This document shows positions 1-12,527 of a stretch of 64,000 nt of DNA, one piece after another. Position numbers and translations under genes: made by a program. The DNA is taken from the NCBI GenBank assembly GCA_020002185.1, contig CM034539.1, positions 27,558,221 through 27,622,220 on the forward strand, given 5' to 3'. This stretch comes from Paraescarpia echinospica. Lineage: Eukaryota; Annelida; Polychaeta; Sabellida; Siboglinidae. The notes under the pieces are model-generated. The model made no database searches. It saw nothing but the letters and a program-made list of their open reading frames with translations, and was not told the DNA's origin. Position 1 is the stretch's first letter. The number at the start of each line of letters is the position of its first letter.

Positions 1-141
1 CAGAACATAACATCTATCAGCACTTCCGAAGATGTTGACCTCTCAACACTGACCGATGCCACTACACTTCTGAACACTTACAACTCTCGTGTCTATGGCA
101 AAGCTTTCAAGTGTACTTTCAATGAAGTCACGAAGGCTTGA
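1..141 (+). other. Short open frame at window edge, unrecognised
   Basis: Frame 1 is open from the first base to a TGA at 139-141 (about 46 codons, containing the residues DVDLSTLTDATTLLNTYNSR). Its composition looks protein-like, but I recognise no family and it is cut by the window edge. It could be the tail of an exon, a retroelement remnant, or chance. Confidence 0.2.
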
Positions 142-1060
142 ACCTAAAGAGTAAACGTATTTCCCTCTTGTAATCGATCTTGTAACCGTCTTGTGATCGA
201 TCACCTTTAGAGGCATCCAACGCGTACGCTAACACAGAATAGAGTGATGAGCAATGCACGGGTTTACGCATCCCACTAAAATACAACAGCACACACATGT
301 CAATAATATCATATGTGCGACAGATCGTATCAGGTGACATTTGAATCTAGGTCAACGAACGGAATTGGGTCATCGTGTCCCGACTACAATCAACGTACAA
401 AAAATTACTGTGATGGGAGAACATGTTCCTTAAAATGTCACAACATTGAATGTTCGATAATGTGGAACTTACCCAACAAACTTGTGAAAATGAATTATTG
501 TATCAAAGCTTCTTCACGCATGTAGGCTAGGGGTGCGATGGGTGCGAATGCATCTCCAACCCCACAACCCCCCCCCCCCGAGGAGCAATAGTTCCGCATG
601 AGGGAAGTAGTTCCGCTTGGAGCGAATTAGTTAGGGATGATTTAAAATAATGGCGAGGTAAAACACCAGAACAAATTAGTGTACTGACAAAACGGTAAAC
701 GGCACCGTGAATAAATATCTGATACTCTCCCCTCGACCGCAACAAAAATCCAACAACACTTCTCCCTCGCAATCTGCAGAAATCACGATCATGTTATGCT
801 GCAGCGGCGACTCCAGCTAAAATAAGATGGATATTTGTGGGAAATGTCCTGTGCCAGACCGAAAAAGCACATCCAAGCAAAAAATAACCACGCCTGGCAC
901 GTATAGTGCTCCACACGCGAGCGCACACGCACACACTCGCACGAAAGAACATGCGCAACTATGTAAACAAACACACATCCACGCACGCGTGCGCGCGCAC
1001 ACACACGCATGCGGACAGACAGAACGGGACACACATAGACGACATATTTATTCTGGAAGA
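142..1060. other. No gene recognised
   Basis: Non-coding sequence with a C10 run near 570 and CA-rich stretches from 905 to 1030. The open frames here are low-complexity or short and match no family I know. Confidence 0.5.
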
Positions 1061-1062
1061 TA

Positions 1063-1063
1063 G

Positions 1064-1125
<62 letters not shown>

Positions 1126-1144
1126 ACACACACACACACACACA

Positions 1145-1183
<39 letters not shown>
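1063..1183. repeat. Compound (TA)n-(GA)n-(CA)n microsatellite
   Basis: Three dinucleotide blocks follow one another directly: TA from about 1063, GA from about 1083, CA from about 1122 to 1183. The open frames over it are repeat artefacts. Confidence 0.95.
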
Positions 1184-1185
<2 letters not shown>

Positions 1186-1189
1186 CGTG

Positions 1190-2300
1190 ATCGTAACTAT
1201 TTTTCTTCCGCGAAATGTAAACAAAACGTTCAGATTACAAAAAAAAAAATTATAGACCCCTAATGATAGTGTAACTAACGTCGGATGGATTAAAAGCAAA
1301 GATAGTTTGACGTTCAGCGTGGTTCCGATGTTTCCAGGTTCAAGACAACCGATTCAGCTAATTTCCTGTTAACAATAAACGGTCTTTGAAGGGTTCCGGG
1401 GGGGGGGCACTTGCCATGGCATAAAACAACCTCACGCTGCACGCTGTTAGGGAAAGAAAATCCCTCTTCGCGCGCGCTCACACAAAGCTTGCGACACACG
1501 ATCAATTGTTCTACTAACGGTCGATTATGTGTCAGAATTGTATAGCCAACAGCATTCTGGAAGGACCCAGATGCAAACAAATCGCAACGAAGTTAATACT
1601 CGAAGTTCGGGCGACAAGAATCCCTTTCGGCGATATCCAAATTCCAAGTCGCCACGAATTTTGTCGATGATTCAGATTAAATCAACTGTTCTGAAAATAT
1701 ACCTTTCAAACAGCTGAACGTCGTTGTACGTATCCAGGGGTTTCAAATTATCTCTAAAAACGAGAGTTCTTCTTAATTGTCTGCGCCAGTATAAGTCGTG
1801 AACGATCGCGGCCATTAGTAAAACGCGCTATGTGACACCTAGCAGGAGTTAGGGCTGCTCGGGGTTGTCACAGGTGTTGCGCCCTAATTTGCTCGCGAAC
1901 TCGGCTGGGAGCGTGTCATGCAACTGCCCCTAATGGCTATGTGCCACCTAGGAGCCAATGACCCTAACTTGGGCGGAATTTGGACTTAGGTGCGTGTCGT
2001 GCAACCGGCCACTGGTGAATACAGATTGCATCGGGTAACATTTGAGTCAACGAACCGAGCTAGGTCACCGTTACACTCCACGAAAGTGCTTTCGTTATCA
2101 AACAGGAGCTGTTTTTTTACAATTTGAGCGTGCCGAGCCATGAATGGAAGGTTACTGCGGATGACATAGAGAGATGGAGAGAGAAAAGCGGACGTGGACA
2201 CCACCCCGCAAGGAAGCAAAGGAAAAAAGAAGGAAGACTGATTCCGGGAAATGTTACGATAAAAACGAACACCCTCCATTTAACGTCCTACCCAGTCTAA
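1190..2300. other. No gene recognised
   Basis: Mixed-composition non-coding sequence. There is a G9 run near 1399. I see no splice-bounded exon or known repeat in it. Confidence 0.45.
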
Positions 2301-2307
2301 AATTACC

Positions 2308-2358
2308 TCAGACTCCGTTCGCTGTATTATGACGCCATCAAGAAAAATGCCTATATAC

Positions 2359-2410
<52 letters not shown>

Positions 2411-2463
2411 GTGGGCATTTTTCTTCATGGCGTCATAATACAGTGAACGGAGTCTGATGTAAT
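2308..2463. mobile_element. Hairpin MITE-like repeat with AT-rich centre
   Basis: Two ~45-bp arms (about 2308-2355 and 2413-2462) are near-perfect reverse complements: CAGACTCCGTTCGCTGTATT on the left and the same word with one change, inverted, on the right. The centre is (TA)n. No clear target duplication was identified, so the class is not assigned. Confidence 0.6.
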
Positions 2464-2552
2464 GTATAATATATATATATATATATATTGGCTCCTATAT
2501 ATATATACGTGGCTGTGGGTTCAATGACCATCAAACATATTAAACTTATTTC

Positions 2553-2800
2553 ATATGTGCGGTGGCGTAGTCGTTAAAATATCAGGTTGTAGGTCGATGG
2601 AACCTGATTTCGAATCGTTTTGCTAGTGCTGCCGTTTCGAAGATTGGGCAATTTCGTTTTATCCACGCTGCTTCAGTTTACACAGCTGAGCAAATGAGTA
2701 CCTGGCTACATTCAGAAAGTGGTGGATATACATGTACGAATAGCTTTCGCGCTGTTGGAGCAGAGTGGCTGAAAACATCCCACATAAGTCGATATGGTGT
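2553..2800 (+). mobile_element. tRNA-derived SINE
   Basis: A tRNA-like head at 2560-2620 has an A-box-like GGTGGCGTAGTCG and a B-box-like TTCGAATC. The body contains CAGCTGAGCAAATGAGTACC at about 2683, a core found in several invertebrate SINE families. A related, more diverged copy lies at 59,017. (TA)n follows at about 2819, compatible with a SINE tail or a separate microsatellite. Confidence 0.6.
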
Positions 2801-2818
2801 TCGAATAAACATACCTTT

Positions 2819-2821
2819 ATT

Positions 2822-2890
<69 letters not shown>

Positions 2891-2940
2891 ATATATATCT
2901 ATATATATATATATAGATATATACACACACATATATATAT
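2819..2940. repeat. (TA)n/(TG)n microsatellite
   Basis: Alternating TA and TGTG blocks make a self-complementary tract directly after the SINE. Confidence 0.9.
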
Positions 2941-3339
2941 CTCCTGGTCACCGATTGTCAAGGCGGGTCTCTTGGCATTGTGTACACTAATAATACACAC
3001 ATCGTAATACAACTATCGATCGTGTATTGAATGTATTATTGATGGGAGATGTGTATCACATTTGTATTGAAGTCAAGTACTGTTATGTTGTTACTGGTGC
3101 TGGCAAATAAATGCCGTTAGCTGTGGATTGGCCGGTCGTAATATAATATTGTAACGTCACACAGCTGTATTATGTCGACACTGCCAGGATCGGGTCGGAC
3201 GGATGTATGCATTATTCACACGGGGGTACACTGGCGACCGGCGAAGTCAACTACGAGTTTGATTGAGCTAACTTCCATACATTGCGTAGAAGATCTGCCA
3301 GGGGTGATGTACGTAGAAACTACCTCTGAGGTGAGGAGA

Positions 3340-3530
3340 ATGGTGGGGAAGTTAGATAAGGATGGTGATGAGAATGATGAAGAGGTTGAAGACGCAGAAA
3401 GGTGATCAGGATGAGGAGGATGAGAAGGAAGATAACAAAAATTGGTGGTGTTTAGGAGGATGAGAATGATGATGAGGATGACACAGAAAGACGATGATGA
3501 TGATGAGGTGGAGGCGGAGGACGGAGAACT
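3340..3530. repeat. GAT/GAG-rich purine tract
   Basis: Imperfect GATGAT, GAGGAT and GATGAGGAT runs give acidic or Ser-rich spurious frames on both strands. It is a cryptic trinucleotide repeat, not a recognised gene. Confidence 0.7.
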
Positions 3531-3629
3531 CACAGAGGGAAACCTAATATTTAAACGTTCGCGACACAATGTTTTGTCACCTTATCGGCGCTCCATACCG
3601 ACGACCATACAGCTTCGGACGGACTCGTA

Positions 3630-4128
3630 TGGCAGGCCGATAGGGCCATAAACGCGGTACACTTAACGCATTAAATAAGAAGTCAACGCGTTGAATTAGC
3701 AACCAATGAGAACGCAAAGAAGTTAACGCGCTAACTTAGCAACCAATTAGGACGCGAATAACTTAACGCGTTAACTTAGCAACCAATGAGAACGCGAACA
3801 AGTTAACGCGCTAACGTTGCAACCAATGATAACGCCAATAGCTTAACGCGTTAACTTGGCATCCAATGAGAACGCCAATAAGTTAACGCGCTAACTTAGC
3901 AACCAATAAGGACTCGAAGAAGTTAACGCGCAGGCCGATAGGGCCATAAACGCGGTACACTTAACGCGTTAAATAAGAAGTTAACGCGTTGAATTAGCAT
4001 CCAATGAGAACGCCAATAAGTTAACGCGCTAACTTAGCAACCAATAAGGACTCGAAGAAGTTAACGCGTTAACGTATCAACCAATAAAGACTCATTTAGC
4101 TATGAATCAGATGTTGAACCAATGAATA
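3630..4128 (+). repeat. Left terminal inverted repeat: 40-bp unit array
   Basis: About ten imperfect copies of a 40-bp unit run from ~3660 to ~4095. Each has a palindromic core GTTAACGCGYTAAC and a CCAAT box (AACCAAT). The outermost ~45 bp (GGCCGATAGGGCCATAAACG and onward) is repeated internally near 3933, so this end carries a duplicated terminus. The inner border, TAGCTATGAATCAGATGTTG at about 4100, matches the inner border of the right array in inverse. Confidence 0.9.
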
Positions 4129-5784
4129 AGGATCTTAATTAAATGTATTAAGGCGGGTAGACGCTATAGTTCGTCATCCTGTTTAATGTGCATTACAAAA
4201 TGCCTCCTCGCCGCATTCAGCGAGCACAGGAGCGACTACAGAGTAGTTCTAATTCCACCTTGTTTTTGGCACGATTTAAACGTACCGTCGATGACTGCCT
4301 CCGGCTTGCCACAACAGACCACCTTCCGGCTTCAACTAGAACTGCATGCATCACTCGGTAAGCTTCAATATTAAGCATGGCAATGGAATTGGGGGATCTA
4401 AAATGAGCAAAATAGCGTGATATCGTTTATGGTAGGCCACCAACCGTCTCTGCAATTGTTTTTACACCACAGTTGTATACGTTGACTGTCGGGTTTGGGG
4501 CCAAACTTTGTTACCCGGCAGTTAACCCTACTATCATTTAGTGGTGATTCAGTTACTACAGTTAAGGCAAAGTGGTATTGCCTAACAGTCCCGCCCTACT
4601 AAATATGCAATATAAATATTATAATCAGTGTAATTATAAACAACAGTTAATACAAATATATAACCTTTTCTTGTATATAACCTAAAGTAAACATTTCTCT
4701 TATAGATTAGAAGCATTAGAGACGCATACAAGGAGGGCAAATGGAACTTTGCTACCAGAGAGTGTTGCTGAAGAATTACTGCAGTCGCTGGGGCCAATCA
4801 TAGAAGAATTTAGGAAAGGAAATGTTGAAAGTCAAGGTAAGAAAATAAATGAAGTAACTTTTAAAGTGAATTCGAACACAAACTATTCAATGACGATGTG
4901 TATTGGTCTTACATACCGAGTGTGATGTGAATTGAAAGGAAACTATATGTTGCTAATCACAGTATGTTAGCTTTCATTTGTCAAAGGTCATTCGGTAAAA
5001 GTAGTGTTATACATGTATATCCTGTTGGTACTGCATGTTGAAGCTGTCTACTTCTCTAATCAAGAATATGCGTCATAAATATTTCAGGTTATCAACTCAC
5101 TTCCACACAATAATAATACAATTATAATAATAAGCTTTACTCAGCTATAATACAAATAATTTTATTCTATTACACAACTCATCCACACATACATACAATA
5201 CATAATATGGTACAGAAAGAATATTAACAAATACAATTATTATATTTTATTGTATATTATATACATACACACTTTCATTTAATGTGATGACACATCAACC
5301 ATATAATCACATGAATGTCTTAGTGTGGTTGGTCGTCTCCTGCTATGCATGCATTTTGCAGTGCGGAGCGGTTACCATTCTGAAAGGACCGAGATACCAA
5401 GATCAATGCGAGGTGCCCTAAGATTTGCCATTAGTAATCAACAGCTTCGTTTCTTGTTCCAATGTGGGTTTGCTGCACCACGCATGAGCCAGCTGCTCGG
5501 CGTCTCTGTAAGGACTGTCAAACGGAGGTTAAGGTAATCAGGTGAAGAAATATTTATGTCACTAACAAATTAACTTATTCAGATCCTTTATTTTTTGTAT
5601 TTTACATTTAATTTAATCTAGCAGTGAACCTGTTTCAAAATAACTACTGTAAAAACTACTCATTTTCTCGGTCAATATGAATGCAATATACATATATGGT
5701 TTCTGAATAGAATATTATTATATGTTGCCTTTGGGACACACACGCATGCACGCACACATATTTCCTGTTCCTGCCATGTTGACA

Positions 5785-5935
5785 ATGAAATAAAGCAGAT
5801 ATATGTATTCATGTCACAATCATAAATGATTAACTACATACACATATGAGAAATAAAGCAGATATATGTATTCATGTCACAATCATAAATTAACTATATA
5901 CACATATGAGAAATTAAGCAGATATATGGGCTTTT
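5785..5935. repeat. ~60-bp tandem duplication in integrase intron
   Basis: TAAAGCAGATATATGTATTC and the following ~40 bp occur twice in tandem, with a third partial copy at about 5915. The repeat lies in the intron between integrase exons 3 and 4. Confidence 0.75.
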
Positions 5936-6851
5936 CTCATGATTTCATTATAAATAAATAGTATGTCATACAAAAGTGAGGAATTAATATTAATTCTACA
6001 TTATGCCTGACCACTCAACAAGTACGATACTAATGGTGTGTATTAAGACCAAACAAATACGGTATGAAACAGTTCAGACCTCGCTAATGTTATACGTTTA
6101 TCATGTATAGCATTCAAACAATGTTTCATGCATCTTAAAAGTCATTCAATGAACTCCTAATTACATGGTGACTAAATAATAATTGTCTATTAGAAAAACA
6201 TTCAACAATTGCAGGACGTGTGGCTTGAACCTGAGGGGAGGATTCACTGGCATGCCTGATGACGAGCCTGACAGGACTGTGAAGAACTGCATTGGTGAGA
6301 ATCAACGAATTGGTCCAAATGCTGTAAAAGCAAGACTATTCTCACAGGGCGTCAATGTGCAGAGGTGGCGGGTGCGAGGTAGCATGATGCGTGTGGATGA
6401 AGGAGGCATTGCTCTCAGGGCTGCAATGACCACTCAGCTGGCGCTAACTCTATCTGGCACATAGACGGCAGCCATAAGCTAATCAGGTGCGTGTACAAAC
6501 TATAAACTTTGAAAAACAAACCTTGCATGACAACAACGTAGATAACGTAAAATAATCCAAATAAATAATGTATTCTAGGTTATGTAAATCACAGGAAATT
6601 AGTAAAGTTATGTAATGATAATAGTGTTGTATTAGTCAAGGCCTTGTTGCATAAATCTGGCATTGTTATATTATCATCATTATAACTCATAGTTGTGAAT
6701 GCACAACTACAATTTATTCCATAAGTAATATTACTAAAGAAACAGTGGCAATGTTAGTGGCCATGAACACAATGCACTGGTACAATGCTGATACTACATC
6801 TAGTAAGTACTGTGTTAATTCTTGGTGAAAGACACTAAATGTCTTTTGCAG

Positions 6852-7599
6852 GTGAAAATTTGTGATTCACGGAGGAATTGATGGATTTAGGCGGTTGCTT
6901 GTTTTTCTGCAAGCATCCCCCAACAACATGAAATCCACTGTACTGAGACATTTTCTCGCAGCCACGAGCATCTATGGTTTACCATCAAGGGTGCGAGTTG
7001 ACCATGGTGGCGAAAATAATGATATCTGCGATCTAATGGAGTTGCTACAAGGAAGAGGAAGAGGATCTGCAATCAGAGGCACCAGTGTGCACAACCAGCG
7101 CATTGAACGTGTGTGGGTGGACACCTGGAATGGGGCCACCAATCTCTACTATGACCTGTTCCATTTCCTAGAACATCAAGGTTACCTTGATATAAACAAT
7201 CAGAACCACATGTGGGCACTGCACTACGTATTTCTGCCCCGTATTAATCGGGAATTGCAGGCCTTTGTTGCCCAGTGGAACAATCACGGCCTGAGAACTG
7301 AGCACTACCAGACGCCTGTACAACTGTTTGTGGGGCGCAGTCTGGAGCTCGCCAACACAGACCTGACAGCCATGAAAAACATCTTCCGAGAGGCAGACAG
7401 TGTGTCTACCTCAGGAGTGGATGGCATCGAGTGGAACGAGTCTGCTTCTGGGACTGTGGACGTAAGTGAAGTGTCATGTCCAATCTCGGCGCAACCAGTG
7501 CTAAGATTGCAACAAACTATAGATCCATTGTGTGAATCTCCTGACCTTGGGATTGACCTGTACTTGCAAATGTGCCAGTTTATTACAGACAATGTGTAG
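6852..7599 (+). pseudogene. Integrase catalytic core exon (exon 5)
   Basis: The acceptor TTTTGCAG precedes 6852. After the early TGA the frame is open for about 245 codons to the stop at 7599. The catalytic Asp lies in VDHGGEN and the Glu in QRIERVW. Family hallmarks are VIHGGIDGFRR, GLPSRVR, SVHNQRIERVW, HYVFLPRIN and TPVQLFVG. The Asp/Cys-rich tail (about residues 165-245) is not conserved in my recollection of the family. Confidence 0.85.
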
Positions 7600-8624
7600 C
7601 ATCACTGCTATGTGTTGTCCATGCAACTGGGTTAGTTTAGTATGGGCCACAGTCACGAAAACTACCAAGTACCGGTAGAGAGCAATGGTAAACATAACAC
7701 ACATATCACACCACAAAAATGTTACTATGTAATATGTATTCAATGTTGAGGTATGTCTTCCTTGCATAGCAATTACTCTTTGACTACCCGCAGAGGTCTG
7801 TGTAACAAAATGTATGTGTTAATGCTGCTTCCAAAACTTGCTTATGCTTATTCTGGTTAATTAACAAAAGTAAATGACACATTTACACAATGAACCCACT
7901 CTGTTGTTGTGAATTATTGTTTGTTTGTTTTTTTACAAATATTAGTATATGTATAAACTAATATTATATTTCGGTAGCAGCTTTAAAATGCACTCCCTAC
8001 TCTACCATTTACCGAAAAAATCACTGCATACTATGCAGCTTGAAAATAAGTTGGTACTTTTCTCAGAGTTAGTGATGTCCGAGTGTGAAGCATACATTGT
8101 CACCCGACATATGCATGTGTTCACATCTGGATATCTCTGTCGTTCAACGTGGTTGAATGTTATTGACGGAGGCATGTCAAACCCCTCAGCTGGAACTCGA
8201 TCTGCCCCAGTGATCCAGCGCATGACATCAGCAACTGACAACTTGCGTCCCCTGCAGGCTACATCATCAGCTGAAATGCAAAAAGTCATTCAGAAGTCAT
8301 GTAAATTCTTTACTACTTGTATTATATTATATGAACATTTACTATGTTGAAGATTATGTGTATTAATGTTTGATTTTCAGATAGTTATTATATTTACTCG
8401 CTTCAGCAGAGACCGTTAGTGGTGTTAGAACACAGCTGCACGAGGCATTCATAGTTTATGTAGAACATCTCACTATGCTTTTTGCATTATCCTGTTTTCA
8501 TGAAATTTACAAAAGCATGATATTCATGTGTAAGGAATTAATTCTGGTAAACTATTTATGTAAACTTGTTGTACAGTCTATATGAAATAGAAGACATATA
8601 TTTTAATTTCCTATTTATGATGTA

Positions 8625-8800
8625 CAGTGGAACCTCACTATCATGGCCACACTCAGGACTGGGCAAAAGTGACCTAATCAGTGAGGTGACCATATTAGTG
8701 AGACTAAATTCCTATACTTTTATATTACAGAAATCATTAGGGTGACCTTAATTGTAAGGTGGGTTTATTATAGAGGTGACCGTAAATTGAGGTTCAACTG
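8625..8800. mobile_element. 176-bp pogo/mariner-like MITE
   Basis: It begins CAGTGGAACCTCACTATCAT and ends in the inverse (TTGAGGTTCAACTG), flanked by TA on each side (8623-8624, 8801-8802). The TIR and TA duplication fit Tc1/mariner-pogo type elements. It sits in the last intron of the HECT gene, 25 bp from the mutated splice donor. Confidence 0.75.
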
Positions 8801-11800
8801 TATTAGCGGTTGTATGAAACATATCCTCAACAGCCATGAGGAAGTAATGCCAGTTGAGGGCAATCTCCTCCTTGACATCTCGGCTGCTGCTTCCTTCAGG
8901 GGACAGTTTGATCTGAATCAAACTTTCCAAAGCAGCAGCAGAGTTGACCCTTGTGGCTGGCTGATCCTGCATGAGGAACTGTCCCACTTCGCCTCCGTGC
9001 TGACGACACAAGTTCAACACCCTAATTGTTTCCAATCCTGAAATATTCAGGCATTCAGACTTGTGAACCTCCATGTTCCAGATGTTTATGTGTACAGTCA
9101 CAGTGAAATACTAATCACACACAAGTAATAATACCTGCACATTAATTTGGTTGTACCTTTAGTAACATTTACTCAGTCATTTTGGCCCAATAAGAAAACA
9201 AATATCATTAGCTTACAATGATGTAATCCAAATTGACTTAATAATTATATATTCATATTAGAAAGTAATTGAGTTGCATTCTTAGTAACTGTAAATCATT
9301 CATATGTGGTAAACTATCTATTTCAGATGATGATGTGTCTACTCATAGTTAACTAACGAACACATGCATCAACAAACTTGACATAAGACGAGAAATGTCA
9401 TTAACACTACTACCTACCCTCAGCAAACTGATCAATTTCAGCCTTTTGCGCCAGAACTGTGTGGTGCAACACAACTGCTGAAATGATGCTGGGGATGTTG
9501 TAAATGTCCAGCTCATGAGTGAACTTTACAACACCCCAGTCAAATCTGTTAGGCAGCAGGTCATCGATCTTCGCCCTCAGCTGTGTTGTGCTCCGAATGT
9601 CTCTCAGCTGATACAGAAATGTACCAATCATAAATACGTGGTTCATGTCTGTTTTGCAGGCGACAAGAATGTTACCGGATAATCTTGACCATCCGTTTAT
9701 AAAGTATAATTAACTGATATATTTCTAAATTCAATACCTCAAATTTACATTATTACCAAATAGTCACCAATGAAGCTTCATGTTACACTTCTCTCTCCAA
9801 CTGTTACCGGAAAAGGCTTAACGCCATCTCAGGTCTATTTATGTGTTAACATGTTATTCTTATTTACTGAAACGGTTACGACTACATAAATATGTTTTAT
9901 GAGACTGTTAGATAAACAAATTGTTGTGGTAACATCATGCCAAACAGCACAGAGCAGTTTTTACTTGTGGAATTAGAAAGCATGCAGTAAAGCATCAATA
10001 TATGTAATACAATACTAACTGAACATCTAAGCCCTGTGTAATGTGACTGAAAACATTTACCTCGCGCAAGGCCGCCTGTAGCAATGAATCCGGCCGTCAT
10101 CAATGTTGCCAGCATCAAGGCTCCCGTGAATAAGATAGTTCATGACTGGAGTGGACAAGCACTGAAGGCCCGATCCTCCCTGCAGGGCTGTCAGGGCAAC
10201 AAGCTGGCCCAACTGTCTGAAGGTACCACGCTGCAGACTTGCAGTGTCATGGCACAAAGTCTTCCTGCCAGGAGTGCCCTGCACGAAGGATGATCCCCGC
10301 ATGTCGTTCATGAGGAGGGAAGAGTACTCCCTCCTTGGGCCACCGTGGTCTTGGCCAGACTCCCCCAGAAACTGTACTCTCAGCGGTCGCTGCAACAAAA
10401 TGCAACCAATTTTATATGTATTTGAGAACAATTTAACTTTCGTCTATGAATTGTGTATTATAAACATATTATAACTTGATTTTAATACGATAATTGGCTA
10501 TTTATTTTGTGGAAAAAGCGTACAAAAGCCTCCGACCCCGACCCCTTTGCATACGGTTTGTATGCTTCGAGAAATGTCGACAATTTGGGACGACCCCTTA
10601 ACAGTCCGACCGATGTGTGAGACATTGATTGCACTTTAGTTTAGTGAAATTTGTCCTTGTTTTGTATTTATATCATGCTTATTCACACTTAGTCTTTTAT
10701 TTCTGCTTGAGCATAAGCAAAGAAAGTCAATACGGAATCTTCGACTGGCAGTTACAAGAGGTGCCACCCAGTGAAAATGCAAGTGATTAACGGCATTGAT
10801 TACATGAAAGAACCACAACGTATCCATGAATAAAAGTGATTTATAGATGTCTTGTTATGACACGTACCTTTATTGATAGTAAACATACAAAGGTCCTGGA
10901 AGAAACCTATTTTGAGTATTGTTGTGAAAAAACACTATTCTAGGTGCCATACCTCCCCATAAACAGGTAATTAATCAAGTGTGCACATACACTGAAACAT
11001 TTTACGTTCTCCTTCTGCCTTCTTGTGCCTGTCTTCAGGAAGGTCAGGTGGCGTAGCGAGTCTTCGAGGACCCTCTTCCTCCGAACCGTCATTGTAAAGA
11101 ACATTTCAGTATCTGTCTGTATGACGGTGCTGACGTGAATATTAATCAGCTCAGCCACGCTAAAAATGTCAATTATATTACATTGGTGAATGAAATGGTA
11201 ACATGTTATTTGTATGAAAGACAATGGTGTTAACTTTTTACAATTATGAAATAATTAATTTACATATAGTGTTGTTGTTCTCCTTTTCTGTCCCTGTATG
11301 TCGTGGGTGAGGCGGGCTTCTATGATGGTTCTCTATGTGTGTTTCCTCCACCAACAGTCTCCACTCCCCTACAGCTTTCACTGTCACTCTCTTAATTTAC
11401 AATGATACATGTAACAGTCAAGGTAGGCATTAGGGATCGCTGAAAGAGGGGGTGAATGCTACCGCTACCGTATTATAATTATATAAGCTAATAAACATCA
11501 AGTATATAATTGTATTATATGAATTTGATTCTTCTCTTTATACTATCTCTAACACAAACTTCCATCTGCCAAGCTGTTATTTACAGCAAACTAGCCACGA
11601 TTTCGAGTCAATGTTGACTGTTGTAATGACAAACAAACTACAACTTACAAGTACAATTAATTATACAAACTACAAAGTAATGACAATAAGTGAATGACTT
11701 CATTACATCATTGATTAACAGGAGCACTATCCCACTTACTTAACGTATGCAGATGATCCTATTACCTGTTTCTAGCGAACTGATATTGACATGACACGCT

Positions 11801-12527
11801 TGCATTGACATTTCTAACTTACTTGAACCGACTTTGAATGCAATGCAATAAAAACGTCTGTCTGTCATTACCGGCGTTCCTCACCTTCGTGGACGCTAGG
11901 TATGCTGGTTAAATATGACCCCGCACGTCACAAGTACGGAAACTCAGTGTGGAATGGGGAATACCTCTGTAGGGCCGTCATTTCGGGGAATTCCCTATCC
12001 GACTGCTGTGCGAATACAATTCGAATCGCAAAATGGAACGATTCAATGGCCTGTCTGTATCCGCATGCGCGCGTGAAAAACGCCTTCGCCTACGTACATA
12101 GATCTATAATATTGTATGGAACTAGTTCCATTATTATTTATTCTAGATTAATATTAATGTACATTAATGTCTATTGAATCTAAATCAATTACCTTACCCC
12201 AGTAATTCGTTTCTCCAGATGTACACATCCTTTCAGTTTTATTCAACATTGACCTTACATAATAATTATACATTGTGATAGCATGAATGATGTGTACGTG
12301 CGTGCATGCGTCTGAGCGTGCGCGCGTGCACGTATGGGTGCATGTTGTACATTCTTCGTACATTTCCATGAACAGTACGGAATGATGTTGACATAACAGC
12401 AGTCTCGAAAACTGACTCATGCCATGGAGCATGGGGGCGGTCAATAAGCTAGAGTCTACACTACACAGTTTAACAATGTTAACAATAAAGCCTACATCTA
12501 TTTGTCTACTAGTATGCAGGTACTTAC

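Larger units (their letters stand above)
4200..7599 (+). pseudogene. DDE integrase (rve-type) transposase, five exons, broken
   Basis: Exons with GT/AG borders and matching phases: 4200-4357 (ATG at 4200), 4706-4836, 5362-5533, 6215-6486, 6852-7599. Exon 3 ends in a helix-turn-helix-like segment (SQLLGVSVRTVKRRLR). Exon 4 ends in IWHIDGSHKLIR with the first catalytic Asp. Exon 5 has RVDHGGEN (second Asp) and HNQRIERVW (Glu), with 34 residues between Asp and Glu. This fits a widespread family of animal integrase-core proteins and would catalyse strand transfer at the TIRs. Lesions: exon 4 is shifted in frame between about 6420 and 6437, and is shorter there than relatives, so a small deletion is likely. 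A TGA at 6853-6855 stands where relatives have Trp. It is therefore probably inactive. Confidence 0.8.

Noticed and set aside
789..1299. Long open frames with Cys-Val or Ser-Leu repeats
   Set aside because: They are translations of the TA/GA/CA microsatellite.
10500..10620. Shared CCGACCCCGACC motif with 29,100-29,160
   Set aside because: The similarity is short and low in complexity, too weak to call a repeat family by eye.
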